Notes: generated by a model from the sequence alone, not told the origin. Positions 23,735 to 31,392 are shown, numbered from the stretch's first letter. The stretch is 42,541 nucleotides of DNA from Vreelandella stevensii S18214 (GCF_000275725.1 NZ_AJTS01000031.1:1-42541), one strand, 5' to 3'. Numbers and translations are program-made.

Positions 23735-25399
23735 ATGAAAAACGTTATGGAAAACCGTCTCGAGCACTTTCGCATGAGGCCCTTGCTGAGCCGCTTGTCG
23801 GGCACGGGCCTACTGCTTGCCACGCTCTTTTTTGCCTTTTCACTCACCCCAAGCCTGGTGCCCCGCCCCTTGCTGGCTCAGGGCATCGTCTCCGGGCTCA
23901 GCGTCACGGCGGGGTATGCCCTGGGCGTCATTGCGCGCACGCTGTGGCACTACCTGCACCTGCCAGAGCCCAGAGCCGCTGTAGAGCGCACGCTCAAGCA
24001 GCTGGCCGCCCTGGTCGCGCTGGTGGTGTCGGTGATTTTTCTATGGCGCGCGGCCGAGTGGCAAAACAGCATTCGCGAACTGATGGAGATGGACCCCACC
24101 AGCGGCACACGCCCGCTGGCCGTGGCGCTGATCACCATGGGGGTCTTTCTGAGTCTGCTGCTGGTCGCGCGGCTGTTCAAGCGCACCTTCAAGCTGCTCT
24201 CGTACAAGCTTGCCCATGTGCTGCCCCATCGCACGGCCCAAGTGCTGGGCATCGTCTCCGCCGTGGCGCTGTTCTGGCTGATCATCGAGGGCGTCATCTT
24301 TTCTTACGCACTACAGGTGGCTGACCGCTCCTACCAGCAGGTGGACGAGCTGATGCAGGATGACCTGAGCCCCCCGCAAGCGGCCAATGTGCCCGGCAGC
24401 GCCGAGTCGCTGATCAGTTGGGAAGCGCTGGGTAGCCGGGGCAGGCGCTTCGTCACCCAGGGCCCTACGGCCGAGGATATGGAAGCGTTTCTGGGTGAGC
24501 CCGCGCTCGACCCCATTCGCGTCTATGTCGGGCTCAACGCCGCCGAAACCGCCACTCAGCGCGCCGAGCTGGCCCTCGAAGAGCTAATCAGAACCGGCGG
24601 GTTCGAACGCTCGGTCATGGTCATCGCGACCCCCACTGGCCGCGGCTGGATCGACCCTCGTTCCCAGCACAGCGTGGAGTATCTTCATCGCGGCGATATT
24701 GCCACGGTGGCCGCCCAGTACTCGTATCTACCCAGCCACCTGTCGCTGATCTCCGAAGCAGAGTACGGCGTCGAGAGTGCCCGCGCGCTGTTTTCGGCCA
24801 TTTACCGCTACTGGAGCCAGCTGCCAAGCGATGAGCGACCGCAGCTTTACCTCTTTGGCCTGAGCCTGGGCGCGCTCAACTCGGATCTATCCTTCGATCT
24901 TTACGATATCATCGACGACCCCTTTCAAGGCGTGCTGTGGAGCGGCCCTCCCTTTCGCAGCGACACCTGGCGCGCCGTGACCGCCGACCGCGATCCGGGT
25001 TCCCCCGCATGGCTACCCACGTTTCGCGAGGGCGCGGTTGTCAGGTTCATGAACCAGACCCAAGGGCTGGAGGAAGCCGCTGCCCCATGGGGAGATTTCC
25101 GCATTGCGTTTCTGCAATATGCCAGCGACCCCATCACCTTTTTCGAGCCTGCGGCGTTCTGGCGAGAACCCGAGTGGATGCGCGCACCTCGTGGGCCAGA
25201 TGTTTCTCCAGCGCTACGCTGGTACCCCGTGGTGACCATGCTACAGCTGCTGGTCGACCTGACCGTGGGCAGCGCCCCCGACGGCTATGGGCATGAAATC
25301 GCCGCCGAACACTACATCGATGCCTGGGCAGCCCTCACCGAACCCGACGGCTGGGATGCTGAGCAATTGCAGCGCCTGCGCGATCATCTGACGCGCTGA
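23735..25399 (+). CDS. Abhydrolase_9-family membrane-anchored hydrolase
   Basis: The product (554 aa from this start) has four hydrophobic segments in its first 195 residues, corresponding to the Abhydrolase_9 N-terminal domain. The C-terminal alpha/beta-hydrolase has a nucleophile motif GLSLGA (S377). The family includes no well-defined enzyme that I can name; it is found in actinobacteria and proteobacteria as an integral-membrane putative esterase. The segment RVYVGLNAAETATQRAELAL and the repeated aromatic RYWSQLPSDERP are family-like. ATG at 23735 is one of several possible starts (TTG at 23717, ATG at 23747 and 23774) and none has a clear ribosome site. A strong terminator follows. Confidence 0.82.
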   Translation: MKNVMENRLEHFRMRPLLSRLSGTGLLLATLFFAFSLTPSLVPRPLLAQGIVSGLSVTAGYALGVIARTLWHYLHLPEPRAAVERTLKQLAALVALVVSVIFLWRAAEWQNSIRELMEMDPTSGTRPLAVALITMGVFLSLLLVARLFKRTFKLLSYKLAHVLPHRTAQVLGIVSAVALFWLIIEGVIFSYALQVADRSYQQVDELMQDDLSPPQAANVPGSAESLISWEALGSRGRRFVTQGPTAEDMEAFLGEPALDPIRVYVGLNAAETATQRAELALEELIRTGGFERSVMVIATPTGRGWIDPRSQHSVEYLHRGDIATVAAQYSYLPSHLSLISEAEYGVESARALFSAIYRYWSQLPSDERPQLYLFGLSLGALNSDLSFDLYDIIDDPFQGVLWSGPPFRSDTWRAVTADRDPGSPAWLPTFREGAVVRFMNQTQGLEEAAAPWGDFRIAFLQYASDPITFFEPAAFWREPEWMRAPRGPDVSPALRWYPVVTMLQLLVDLTVGSAPDGYGHEIAAEHYIDAWAALTEPDGWDAEQLQRLRDHLTR

Positions 25400-25417
25400 C
25401 GATAACCCATTTCACCG

Positions 25418-25443
25418 GCAGGCTATTTAGCCTGCTATTTTTT
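25418..25443 (+). terminator. intrinsic terminator after the Abhydrolase_9 gene
   Basis: GCAGGCT (25418-25424) pairs with AGCCTGC (25429-25435) over an ATTT loop, and TATTTTTTG follows. Confidence 0.9.
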
Positions 25444-25507
25444 GTGCCAACTGTAAAATTATAAACATTTGTTAAATATACACTTTATGATCGAGCAGCA
25501 GCATTTC

Positions 25508-25524
25508 TGTACTATTCAAGTACA
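25508..25524. promoter_or_regulatory. palindromic activator-site candidate upstream of small RNA 3
   Basis: TGTACT-N5-AGTACA is a perfect inverted repeat centred about 62 nt before the predicted start of small RNA 3. Pseudomonas GacA sites (TGTAAG-N6-CTTACA) lie at similar distance upstream of rsmY/rsmZ, so a GacA/UvrY-type site is possible, though the half-site differs. Confidence 0.45.
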
Positions 25525-25543
25525 ATAAAAATACAATTTTATC

Positions 25544-25572
25544 TTGTACATTAATTGTCACTCACCTATAGT
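25544..25572 (+). promoter_or_regulatory. sigma-70 promoter of small RNA candidate 3
   Basis: TTGTAC (25544-25549) and TATAGT (25567-25572) are exactly 17 nt apart in an AT-rich stretch, predicting a start near 25578, just before the first GGA hairpin. Confidence 0.75.
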
Positions 25573-25577
25573 TCAAA

Positions 25578-25773
25578 GCGTTCGCGGCAGGGATACCGCG
25601 TGACAAGGGAATGTGCGCTTAGGATGAGCGAAGACGATTCAGGGACCGAGCAAGCTCAGGACGAGCTTTCGTCAATCAGGGAAGAAGAAGTACCGCAGTA
25701 CACGGACTGATCATTCAGCACGCTCTGTACCGCGATGAAAAAAGCGTCCTCATTCGTGAGGGCGCTTTTTTTT
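25578..25773 (+). ncRNA. CsrB/RsmZ-like small RNA candidate 3
   Basis: About 195 nt of intergenic DNA holds seven GGA motifs. Three are in perfect hairpin loops: CGCGG/CCGCG (25583-25600) encloses CAGGGATA, CGCT/AGCG (25616-25630) encloses TAGGATG, and AAGCT/AGCTT (25652-25668) encloses CAGGACG. Single-stranded AAGGGAA, CAGGGACC and CAGGGAAG lie between or after them. The loops match the CAGGAYG-type repeat of E. coli CsrB. A clear promoter lies upstream and a UUCG-capped terminator ends it. It shares architecture but little sequence with candidates 1 and 2 and lies on the other strand. No plausible coding frame is seen. It is best read as a CsrA-titrating RNA. Confidence 0.82.
25738..25773 (+). 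terminator. intrinsic terminator of small RNA candidate 3
   Basis: AGCGTCCTCA pairs with TGAGGGCGCT around a TTCG tetraloop, flanked by an A-run and a run of eight T's. Confidence 0.93.
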
Positions 25774-26041
25774 ATGTATCCTCCCCATGCCCCTTTCAGC
25801 AGGTACCCGGGTGATGCTCGATACCAGGCAGTTTTTCGCCAAGGGCCCGTGCACCGGCCCGAAGTTAGCAGCGACTTTGTCGCGATTCGCCGCCAGTTCG
25901 ACTTTTCCTTGCGCTAGGCAGCGCCCTGGCGCGCTCGACGCCTTGACAGCAGTCATCACCAGCAAAAAACCTCACAACGCAATTACATAACACCCAGGGT
26001 GCGCACTACGCTTGAAGAGACAACCCACAGGAGGTTCTACC

Positions 26042-26194
26042 ATGTCTCAGCAACAGTGCGCATGCCCGAAGTGTCATTGCAAGGTGGACAGCCACTCCAT
26101 CGAAAAAGAGGGTCAACTCTTCTGCTCGACGGCCTGCGCGACAGGCCATGCCGATGGCTCTACCGATTGTGGCCATGACTGCAAGTGCGGTTGA
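26042..26194 (+). CDS. bacterial metallothionein (SmtA/BmtA type)
   Basis: This is a 50-residue metal-binding protein with nine cysteines (C6, C8, C11, C13, C28, C32, C43, C47, C49) and four histidines (H12, H18, H36, H45). The CxCxxCxC start, the central FCSTACATGH and the final CKCG match bacterial metallothioneins that bind zinc, cadmium or copper. The ATG has an excellent ribosome site (AGGAGG, 7 nt upstream). The preceding 268 nt after small RNA 3 hold no other gene that I can support. A GC hairpin follows the stop. It acts in the cytoplasm as a metal buffer. Regulation is not evident from the sequence. Confidence 0.95.
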   Translation: MSQQQCACPKCHCKVDSHSIEKEGQLFCSTACATGHADGSTDCGHDCKCG

Positions 26195-26222
26195 ACCCAC
26201 CCGATAACCGCCCTCCCCACTG

Positions 26223-26249
26223 CGATGCCCGGCCAAACACCGGGCATCG
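26223..26249. terminator. hairpin after the metallothionein gene
   Basis: CGATGCCCGG pairs with CCGGGCATCG (10 bp, 7-nt loop) 29 nt after the stop. No T-run follows on the plus strand, so termination may be partial. Confidence 0.6.
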
Positions 26250-26321
26250 GCCTATCAAAGCGTGCGAAACCGCCCATCACCGACTAGGCTTACCTTTCAA
26301 CAATTCTCAAAGGAAGAGATC

Positions 26322-26402
26322 ATGCCCTCTACTACTACCATCGTCGTCATTGTCGTCGTCATCGTAGCGATTTTCGGATTCAGCGGCGGCCTGCGTTTCT
26401 AG
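26322..26402 (+). CDS. 26-residue hydrophobic membrane peptide
   Basis: ATG at 26322 follows AAGGAAGAG at good spacing and encodes 26 residues. After MPSTTT comes an uninterrupted hydrophobic run (IVVIVVVIVAIFGF) and a short SGGLRF end. A strong terminator lies about 60 nt on. The ribosome site, a plausible single membrane segment and the terminator support a real small protein. I do not recognise a family; it could be a membrane stress peptide or a toxin-like peptide. Confidence 0.6.
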   Translation: MPSTTTIVVIVVVIVAIFGFSGGLRF

Positions 26403-26460
26403 GATAGCGGCACGTCTCAACAGGGGTGTGTGATGGCCCTGGTCTATGCCTCACCAACGA

Positions 26461-26493
26461 AACGCCCCGCTGTGCAAAGCGGGGCGTTGTTTA
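26461..26493 (+). terminator. intrinsic terminator after the small peptide gene
   Basis: AACGCCCCGC (26461-26470) pairs with GCGGGGCGTT (26479-26488), and GTTTAT follows. The 10-bp perfect stem also works on the minus strand as a weaker hairpin. Confidence 0.85.
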
Positions 26494-26605
26494 TCTATCA
26501 TCGAGAAGCGATAGGCGCCAGGTGAGAACGCTCAATTCAGGCTCGGACTAGCGTTTAATGACGCCTAGGGTAGTTCCCAAGTCGGCGCCAAGGCCCAGAA
26601 ACGAT

Positions 26606-26640
26606 GAAGGGGAATCAACATAAGATGTTGATTCCCCTTC
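26606..26640. terminator. long hairpin downstream of tRNA-Ser
   Basis: A 16-bp perfect stem (GAAGGGGAATCAACAT / ATGTTGATTCCCCTTC) with a 3-nt loop lies 8 nt beyond the tRNA-Ser 3' end on the minus strand. It probably ends or processes that transcript. Confidence 0.75.
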
Positions 26641-26648
26641 TATATTCT

Positions 26649-26736
26649 TGGCGGAGAGGGAGGGATTCGAACCCTCGAAGCCTTTCGACTTACACACTTT
26701 CCAGGCGTGCTCCTTCGACCACTCGGACACCTCTCC
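26649..26736 (-). tRNA. tRNA-Ser (GGA)
   Basis: An 88-nt class II tRNA begins GGAGAGGTGTCCGAGTGG on the minus strand, has the anticodon loop CTGGAAA (GGA), a long variable arm and an encoded CCA. Confidence 0.97.
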
Positions 26737-26787
26737 ACATTGTGTGCTCTGCTGCAGGGCGTTGCCTTTCTCAACAGAACGGCGCAT

Positions 26788-26816
26788 ATACTATGCGTTA
26801 AGCTGTGAAATAGCAA
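26788..26816 (-). promoter_or_regulatory. promoter of tRNA-Ser
   Basis: On the minus strand TTGCTA (26811-26816) and TAGTAT (26788-26793) are 17 nt apart, about 50 nt upstream of the tRNA. A GC-rich discriminator (ATGCGCC) follows. Confidence 0.6.
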
Positions 26817-26817
26817 G

Positions 26818-26881
26818 CCTTTTTCACATCAGAGCTTTTTCACATCAGAGCTTTTTCACATCAAGGCTTTTTCACATCAAG
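26818..26881. repeat. four tandem copies of a 16-bp unit
   Basis: The unit GCTTTTTCACATCARG occurs four times end to end (first copy starts CC). Two copies end in AGA and two in AAG, suggesting stepwise duplication. The last copy contains the stop codon of the thioesterase gene; the first abuts the tRNA-Ser promoter. Confidence 0.95.
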
Positions 26882-27383
26882 GGCTAGGCAGCACGGCATA
26901 GCGGCTGCTGGCTTCCAGACATAGCGTGTCGCCGCAGTAGAGCTGCTGGCTGAGCGCGATGCTGCCTTTGCCGCGTTCGCGCAGCCGTTCTGCCAGCGTT
27001 GCGGGGCCGTCGCTGCTGCTGGGCGTACAGATGAGACGGTAGTCGCCGGTCACCGGGGCAACGAAGCGCTGACTGGCCTCCGCCACGACCACGTCTTGTG
27101 CCCTTCCCTGCTGGCGCAGCCACAGGGTCACCCAGCACCATCCTTGCAGGGTGGCTTGTGCCGCCAGGGCACCGCCAAAGCCGGTGCCTTTATCATTGAG
27201 GTTAGGCGCCAGCGCCAGGTGCCAGGTCAACGCGTCGTTGGCGTGGCTCACGTCACTGATGCCCAAGGCTCCCACCATGGGAATCGCCTCGCCCAGCCAG
27301 CGGTGGAAGGCGTGCAGGTCTTCCTTGCCTTCTGGCAGCGGTAGACGCGGGTGCGGTAGGCCTGGCTGGCGTGACGGGCTCAT
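26877..27383 (-). CDS. hotdog-fold thioesterase (YiiD C-terminal domain type)
   Basis: This 168-residue protein matches the thioesterase domain found at the C-terminus of YiiD. The segment LHAFHRWLGEAIPMVGALGI is followed by APNLNDKGTGFGGALAAQATLQGW, the conserved DKGTxFGGSLA-like active-site helix of this hotdog subfamily. No acetyltransferase domain is attached, unlike YiiD of enteric bacteria. The ATG at 27383 follows GAGGAG. It is the last gene of a tight minus-strand run and lies 25 nt after ydjA. The substrate, presumably an acyl-CoA or acyl-ACP, is unknown. Its stop lies inside a tandem repeat. Confidence 0.87.
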   Translation of the reverse strand: MSPSRQPGLPHPRLPLPEGKEDLHAFHRWLGEAIPMVGALGISDVSHANDALTWHLALAPNLNDKGTGFGGALAAQATLQGWCWVTLWLRQQGRAQDVVVAEASQRFVAPVTGDYRLICTPSSSDGPATLAERLRERGKGSIALSQQLYCGDTLCLEASSRYAVLPSP

Positions 27384-27408
27384 GGTGGGCTCCTCGGCGG
27401 TTAAGCGC

Positions 27409-27969
27409 TCAATCCCAGCGTTCGACGAAATCGGCAGCGTTATGCTCGGGTACCGGCTTGTGACGACCGGCCAGGCTGCCCAGGTAGATGAACGCGACTA
27501 CTTCATCCTCCTTGTCCAGCCCCATTCCCTTGCGCACCACTGGGTCGAAGGCATACTTGCCGCTGCGCCACATGGCGCCCAAGCCCAGGGCGTGTGCGGC
27601 CAACAGAATCCCGTGGGCAGCACAGCCCGCTGAAATAATCTGTTCGACCTTGGGTGCCTTGGCAATATCCGGCGTCACCTTGGCAATCACGGCGATCACC
27701 ATGGGCGCGCGCAGGGGCTTTTTGCGAGCAGCGTTCAGGGTGTCATCGCTGGCGTGCGGGTCTTCCTGGAACTCCGCTTCGGCGAACAGTTCCCCCAAGC
27801 GCTCGCGCCCTTCTCCGACGAACTCGATAAACCGCCACGGGCGTAGCTCCTTGTGGTCGGGGGCACGCAGGGCGGCGCGGTAGATGGCGCTGAGCTGTTC
27901 CGGGCTGGGGGCAGGCTCGGTGAGCTTGCCCATGGAGCTACGTTCGTGCAGCAGCGTAAGAGCGTCCAT
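27409..27969 (-). CDS. ydjA: YdjA-type nitroreductase
   Basis: This 186-residue flavoprotein of the nitroreductase family has the length and text of YdjA: MDALTLLHERSSMGKLTEPAPS at the start, then LRAPDHKELRPWRFIEF and, near the C-terminus, ALGLGAMWRSGKYA. The R/S and G/R segments around the FMN site (HERSS, PDHKELRPW) are intact. The ATG at 27969 follows AAGGAG at 6 nt. It lies 25 nt after queF and 25 nt before the thioesterase, so the three are likely cotranscribed. The physiological electron acceptor is not known. Confidence 0.92.
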   Translation of the reverse strand: MDALTLLHERSSMGKLTEPAPSPEQLSAIYRAALRAPDHKELRPWRFIEFVGEGRERLGELFAEAEFQEDPHASDDTLNAARKKPLRAPMVIAVIAKVTPDIAKAPKVEQIISAGCAAHGILLAAHALGLGAMWRSGKYAFDPVVRKGMGLDKEDEVVAFIYLGSLAGRHKPVPEHNAADFVERWD

Positions 27970-27994
27970 TGGTGTCTCCTTTCCTGGGTCGGTA

Positions 27995-28828
27995 TCACTG
28001 GCGCGCCAGGCGTAGCGGGCTGGGCGGCGCCATGCCCGGCGTGGCACGCCAGGGGCTGATGTCCAGCCCACCACGGCGCACGTAACGCGCCAGCACCAGC
28101 AGTGATTCTGGCTGGGCGTACTGCATGAGATCCGTGAAGATATGCTCGACGCAGTGCTCGTGAAAATCCTGATGCTGGCGGTAGCCAATCAGGTAGCGCA
28201 GCAGTCCTTCGCGGTCGAGGCGCGGGCCTTTATAGCGAATCAGCACGCTCCCCCAGTCGGGCTGCCCGGACACAGGGCAGTTCGATTTGAGCAGATGCGA
28301 ATGCAGCGTCTCTTCCACGATATCATCGTGGGTGGTCAGGTGCTCGGCGCTGGGGGTGTAGTGGCTGACCTCGATATCCAGGTCGTCCAGGCACTCCCCT
28401 GGCAAGCGTCGCGGGGCCAGCGCTTCGTCATCCACCGGCAACAGCTCGACGCTGACCGGGGCACCCGCCGCACCGCTCAGGTCGCGCACCAGGATGGCTT
28501 CTACCTCGGCCTGGCTGGCAAAGCGCGTCTGGTTGAGGCTGTTGAGGTAGAGCTTCCAGGATTTGGACTCGATCAACTGCGGCGAGCTTGCCGGCAGCCG
28601 AAAACGCGCCACTGCCACCACGGGCTTGCCGCGTCCATTCAGCCAGGAGACTTCAAAGGCGTGCCACTCGTCTTCACCCACGAAGGGCAACGCGCTTTCT
28701 TCGATCCCCAGCGGCGCGCGATTGGCCGCCCGAGGAATGGGGTACAGCAGTGCCGCATCGTACTGTTCGGGGTAGGCAGAATCGCGCCCCAGCGGCGCGT
28801 TTTCCAGAGTATCAGGGCGGTGTGCCAT
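27995..28828 (-). CDS. queF: NADPH-dependent 7-cyano-7-deazaguanine reductase QueF (type II)
   Basis: QueF reduces the nitrile of preQ0 to preQ1 in queuosine tRNA synthesis. The 277-residue form is the two-domain unimodular type. The substrate-recognition motif ESKSWKLYLNS is at about 87-97, the catalytic C184 in KSNCPVSGQPDWGS and the proton donor D191 follows. The C-terminal RRGGLDISPWR matches E. coli QueF. The ATG at 28828 is preferred to one six codons upstream because GGAG precedes it at normal spacing. It follows the yadH-like permease gene by 38 nt on the same strand. No other queuosine gene is in the window. Confidence 0.96.
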   Translation of the reverse strand: MAHRPDTLENAPLGRDSAYPEQYDAALLYPIPRAANRAPLGIEESALPFVGEDEWHAFEVSWLNGRGKPVVAVARFRLPASSPQLIESKSWKLYLNSLNQTRFASQAEVEAILVRDLSGAAGAPVSVELLPVDDEALAPRRLPGECLDDLDIEVSHYTPSAEHLTTHDDIVEETLHSHLLKSNCPVSGQPDWGSVLIRYKGPRLDREGLLRYLIGYRQHQDFHEHCVEHIFTDLMQYAQPESLLVLARYVRRGGLDISPWRATPGMAPPSPLRLARQ

Positions 28829-28866
28829 GCAAAACGTCTCCATCAAACCAGGGGCCCTTGGGGCAC

Positions 28867-29640
28867 TTAACTGCGAATACCTTTGCCACGCTCCAGCATG
28901 GTCAGCGCCACCATGAACAGCACCACGATGAACGCCATGATCGCCGTCAGCGCCCAGCCGACGGGAATGTCAGACACCCCCAGAAAGCCATAGCGGAAGA
29001 CGTTGACCATATACAGAATCGGGTTGAGCATCGAGACGCCCTGCCAGAAGTCCGGCAGCATCGAAATCGAGTAGAACACGCCGCCCAGGTAGGTCAGCGG
29101 GGTCAGGATGAACGTCGGCACGATGGAAATGTCATCGAACTTGTTCGCCAGCAGGGCATTGATGAACCCCCCTATGGAAAACAGCGCCGAGGTCAGCACC
29201 ACGACCAGTATCGTGAGCAGCGGATGCTCCACCGTCAAGCGGGTGAAGAACAGCGACACCAGCGTCACGATGAGCCCGACGCCCAGGCCCCGGGCCATGC
29301 CGCCCAGAATGAAGCCGGAAAGAATCACGCTATTGGGCATGGGCGAGACCATCATCTCTTCCACCGAGCGCTGAAACTTGTTGGAAAAGAAGCTGGAGGC
29401 CACGTTGGAGTAGCTGTTGGTGATCACCGACATCATGATCAACCCGGGCACGATGAAATCCATATAGCTGAAGCCATCCATCTCACCAATGCGCGAGCCG
29501 ATCAGGCTGCCGAAAATGATGAAGTACATGGCCATGGTGATCGACGGTGGCAGCAGGGTTTGCGGCCAGATACGGGTAAACCGCTTGATCTCCTTGAGCA
29601 CCAGTGTCCACAGCGCGACCAGGGTTTGTGTGGCATTCAT
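28867..29640 (-). CDS. yadH: ABC-2 type transporter permease (YadH-like)
   Basis: This 257-residue integral membrane protein has about six hydrophobic helices and the ABC-2 permease text FGSLIGSRIGEMDGFSYMDFIVPGLIMM, with PLTYLGGVFYSISMLPDFWQ near the C-terminus. It starts at an ATG after AGGAGG and overlaps the ATPase gene by 4 nt (ATGA), so the pair is coupled. YadGH-type exporters have poorly known substrates, often lipids or polysaccharide-related compounds. Lack of a periplasmic component fits an exporter. No neighbouring gene points to a specific cargo. Confidence 0.92.
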   Translation of the reverse strand: MNATQTLVALWTLVLKEIKRFTRIWPQTLLPPSITMAMYFIIFGSLIGSRIGEMDGFSYMDFIVPGLIMMSVITNSYSNVASSFFSNKFQRSVEEMMVSPMPNSVILSGFILGGMARGLGVGLIVTLVSLFFTRLTVEHPLLTILVVVLTSALFSIGGFINALLANKFDDISIVPTFILTPLTYLGGVFYSISMLPDFWQGVSMLNPILYMVNVFRYGFLGVSDIPVGWALTAIMAFIVVLFMVALTMLERGKGIRS

Positions 29641-30599
29641 GCGTTGGCCTCCTGCTGCTCACGTTGATCCAGAGCCGCCTGGCTGCTCTCTACCATGGAA
29701 ACGAACATCTCTTCCAGACGATTGGCGCGGTTGCGCATGGAAACCACTTGAATGCCCTGCTCACTGAGCGATGAGAACACGTCGTTCAGCTGCTGGCCTC
29801 GGTGAATGGCCACCGAAAGCTGGGAGGGCTCCACCTGGTGGACCTCGAAACCCGGCACCTGCGGCGCTTGCGCGACGGGAGCCGCCAGGTCCAGCAGGAA
29901 GGTTTCGGTGTCCAGCTCGGCCAGCAGCTCGCGCACGCTGGTGTTACGCACGATCTCGCCGTGATTGATGATGGCGATATTGCGGCACAGGCTTTCGGCT
30001 TCTTCCAGATAGTGGGTCGTCAGAATGATCGTCGTGCCTTCGTCGCGGTTGATGCGCCGCATGTACTCCCACATGCTGCGACGCAGCTCGATATCCACCC
30101 CCGCCGTGGGCTCATCGAGAATCAGCAGCTTGGGGCGATGCATCAGCGCACGCGCAATCATCAGGCGGCGCTTCATGCCGCCGGAGAGCATCCGCGCGCT
30201 GCCGTTGCGTTTTTCCCACAACCCCAGGTCGGTCAGCAGCTGCTGGGCACGGGGCAGCGCTTCACTACGCCGCATGCCGTAATAGCCCGCCTGGGCCAAT
30301 ACGATATCCAGCACTTTCTCGAACTGGTTGAAGTTGAACTCCTGCGGCACCACGCCCAACTGGTACTTGGCTTTGGCAAAATCCTTGTCGATGTCGATAC
30401 CAAAAATCGACACCTTGCCCGCGGTTTTCTGTACCAGGGAACATACCACGCCCAGAGTGGTGGATTTACCTGCCCCATTGGGGCCCAGCAGTGCAAAGAA
30501 GTCGCCCTGCTGAACGTCCAGATCAATCCCTTTTAACGCTTGAAAGCCGTTGCCGTACACCTTGGTAAGGCCACGGATCGACAATGCCGGTTCGGCCAT
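29637..30599 (-). CDS. yadG: ABC transporter ATP-binding protein (YadG-like)
   Basis: This 320-residue ATPase energises the YadH-like permease. Walker A is GPNGAGKS, the signature motif is MLSGGMKRR and Walker B is LLILDEPTAGVD, followed by the H-loop TTHYLEEAE. A C-terminal extension (about 230-320) is typical of the YadG/DrrA-type exporters. The second of two closely spaced ATGs (30599) is preferred because AGGA lies 8-9 nt before it; the first (30605) is too near. It is the first gene of the yadGH-queF-ydjA-thioesterase run, preceded by a plausible promoter. Confidence 0.94.
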   Translation of the reverse strand: MAEPALSIRGLTKVYGNGFQALKGIDLDVQQGDFFALLGPNGAGKSTTLGVVCSLVQKTAGKVSIFGIDIDKDFAKAKYQLGVVPQEFNFNQFEKVLDIVLAQAGYYGMRRSEALPRAQQLLTDLGLWEKRNGSARMLSGGMKRRLMIARALMHRPKLLILDEPTAGVDIELRRSMWEYMRRINRDEGTTIILTTHYLEEAESLCRNIAIINHGEIVRNTSVRELLAELDTETFLLDLAAPVAQAPQVPGFEVHQVEPSQLSVAIHRGQQLNDVFSSLSEQGIQVVSMRNRANRLEEMFVSMVESSQAALDQREQQEANA

Positions 30600-30646
30600 G
30601 AACATGTCCTGTCAGCAAAATGAGAGCTTATGAAGCTAGATGGGAA

Positions 30647-30675
30647 GATATCGGGGCGAACGCATATTTTTTCAA
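30647..30675 (-). promoter_or_regulatory. candidate promoter of the yadGH-queF run
   Basis: On the minus strand TTGAAA (30670-30675) and GATATC (30647-30652) are 17 nt apart, 48 nt before the ATPase start. The rest of the interval 30676-30866 shows only a small AAGCT/AGCTT hairpin and nothing else I can support. Confidence 0.45.
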
Positions 30676-30866
30676 GCTAACGAGCTTGCCGCTAGCGCAG
30701 ACGTCATAGCACACATTACTTAGCCAGACCAAACGACACCCACGACAAAGCGCTGCTCAAGGCAGTGGCCGAACGGATAACAGAGACGAAGGGGATCCAG
30801 CGAGGGAAAATCAGAAAAAGCGATGGAAAGGCACAGACGAAGACACAGGAGGGAGGACCGTTGAAC

Positions 30867-30941
30867 TGGAGCGGGAAAGGAGATTCGAACTCCCGACCCT
30901 CGCCTTGGCAAGGCGATGCTCTACCACTGAGCTATTCCCGC
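30867..30941 (-). tRNA. tRNA-Gly (GCC), copy 3
   Basis: A 75-nt tRNA with encoded CCA begins GCGGGAATAGCTCAGTGG, with anticodon loop TTGCCAA (GCC). It is the distal end of the six-gene array. Confidence 0.97.
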
Positions 30942-31015
30942 AACATGAACGGCATTACTTATGGAAACCGGTTACAGCAACCGATGACGACAACCAAGTG
31001 TCAGCGTCATGCGAG

Positions 31016-31091
31016 TGGCGTCCCATAGGGGGTTCGAACCCCTGTTCCCGCCGTGAAAGGGCGGTGTCCTGGACCACTAGACGAATGGGAC
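31016..31091 (-). tRNA. tRNA-Glu (TTC), copy 3
   Basis: A 76-nt tRNA with encoded CCA begins GTCCCATTCGTCTAGTGG, with anticodon loop CTTTCAC (TTC). Confidence 0.97.
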
Positions 31092-31110
31092 ACATGTACA
31101 CGTAGACGAC

Positions 31111-31185
31111 TGGAGCGGGAAAGGAGATTCGAACTCCCGACCCTCGCCTTGGCAAGGCGATGCTCTACCACTGAGCTATTCCCGC
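31111..31185 (-). tRNA. tRNA-Gly (GCC), copy 2
   Basis: This is identical to the flanking tRNA-Gly genes, with anticodon GCC and encoded CCA. Confidence 0.97.
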
Positions 31186-31207
31186 TTGATGTCGCTAAAA
31201 ATCGGAT

Positions 31208-31283
31208 TGGCGTCCCATAGGGGGTTCGAACCCCTGTTCCCGCCGTGAAAGGGCGGTGTCCTGGACCACTAGACGAATGGGAC
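31208..31283 (-). tRNA. tRNA-Glu (TTC), copy 2
   Basis: This is identical to the flanking tRNA-Glu genes, with anticodon TTC and encoded CCA. Confidence 0.97.
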
Positions 31284-31317
31284 GTATAAACACGTATGAT
31301 TCATTACATACGCGTTA

Positions 31318-31392
31318 TGGAGCGGGAAAGGAGATTCGAACTCCCGACCCTCGCCTTGGCAAGGCGATGCTCTACCACTGAGCTATTCCCGC
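31318..31392 (-). tRNA. tRNA-Gly (GCC), copy 1
   Basis: This is identical to the other tRNA-Gly genes of the array, with anticodon GCC and encoded CCA. Confidence 0.97.

Noticed and set aside
25735-25917. A 60-codon frame starting in the terminator of small RNA 3
   Set aside because: The start lies inside the terminator stem, no ribosome site exists and no family is recognisable.
26818-26881. Possible CRISPR array
   Set aside because: The 16-bp units are directly tandem with no spacers, and no cas gene is present. No other regular repeat-spacer pattern was seen in the window.
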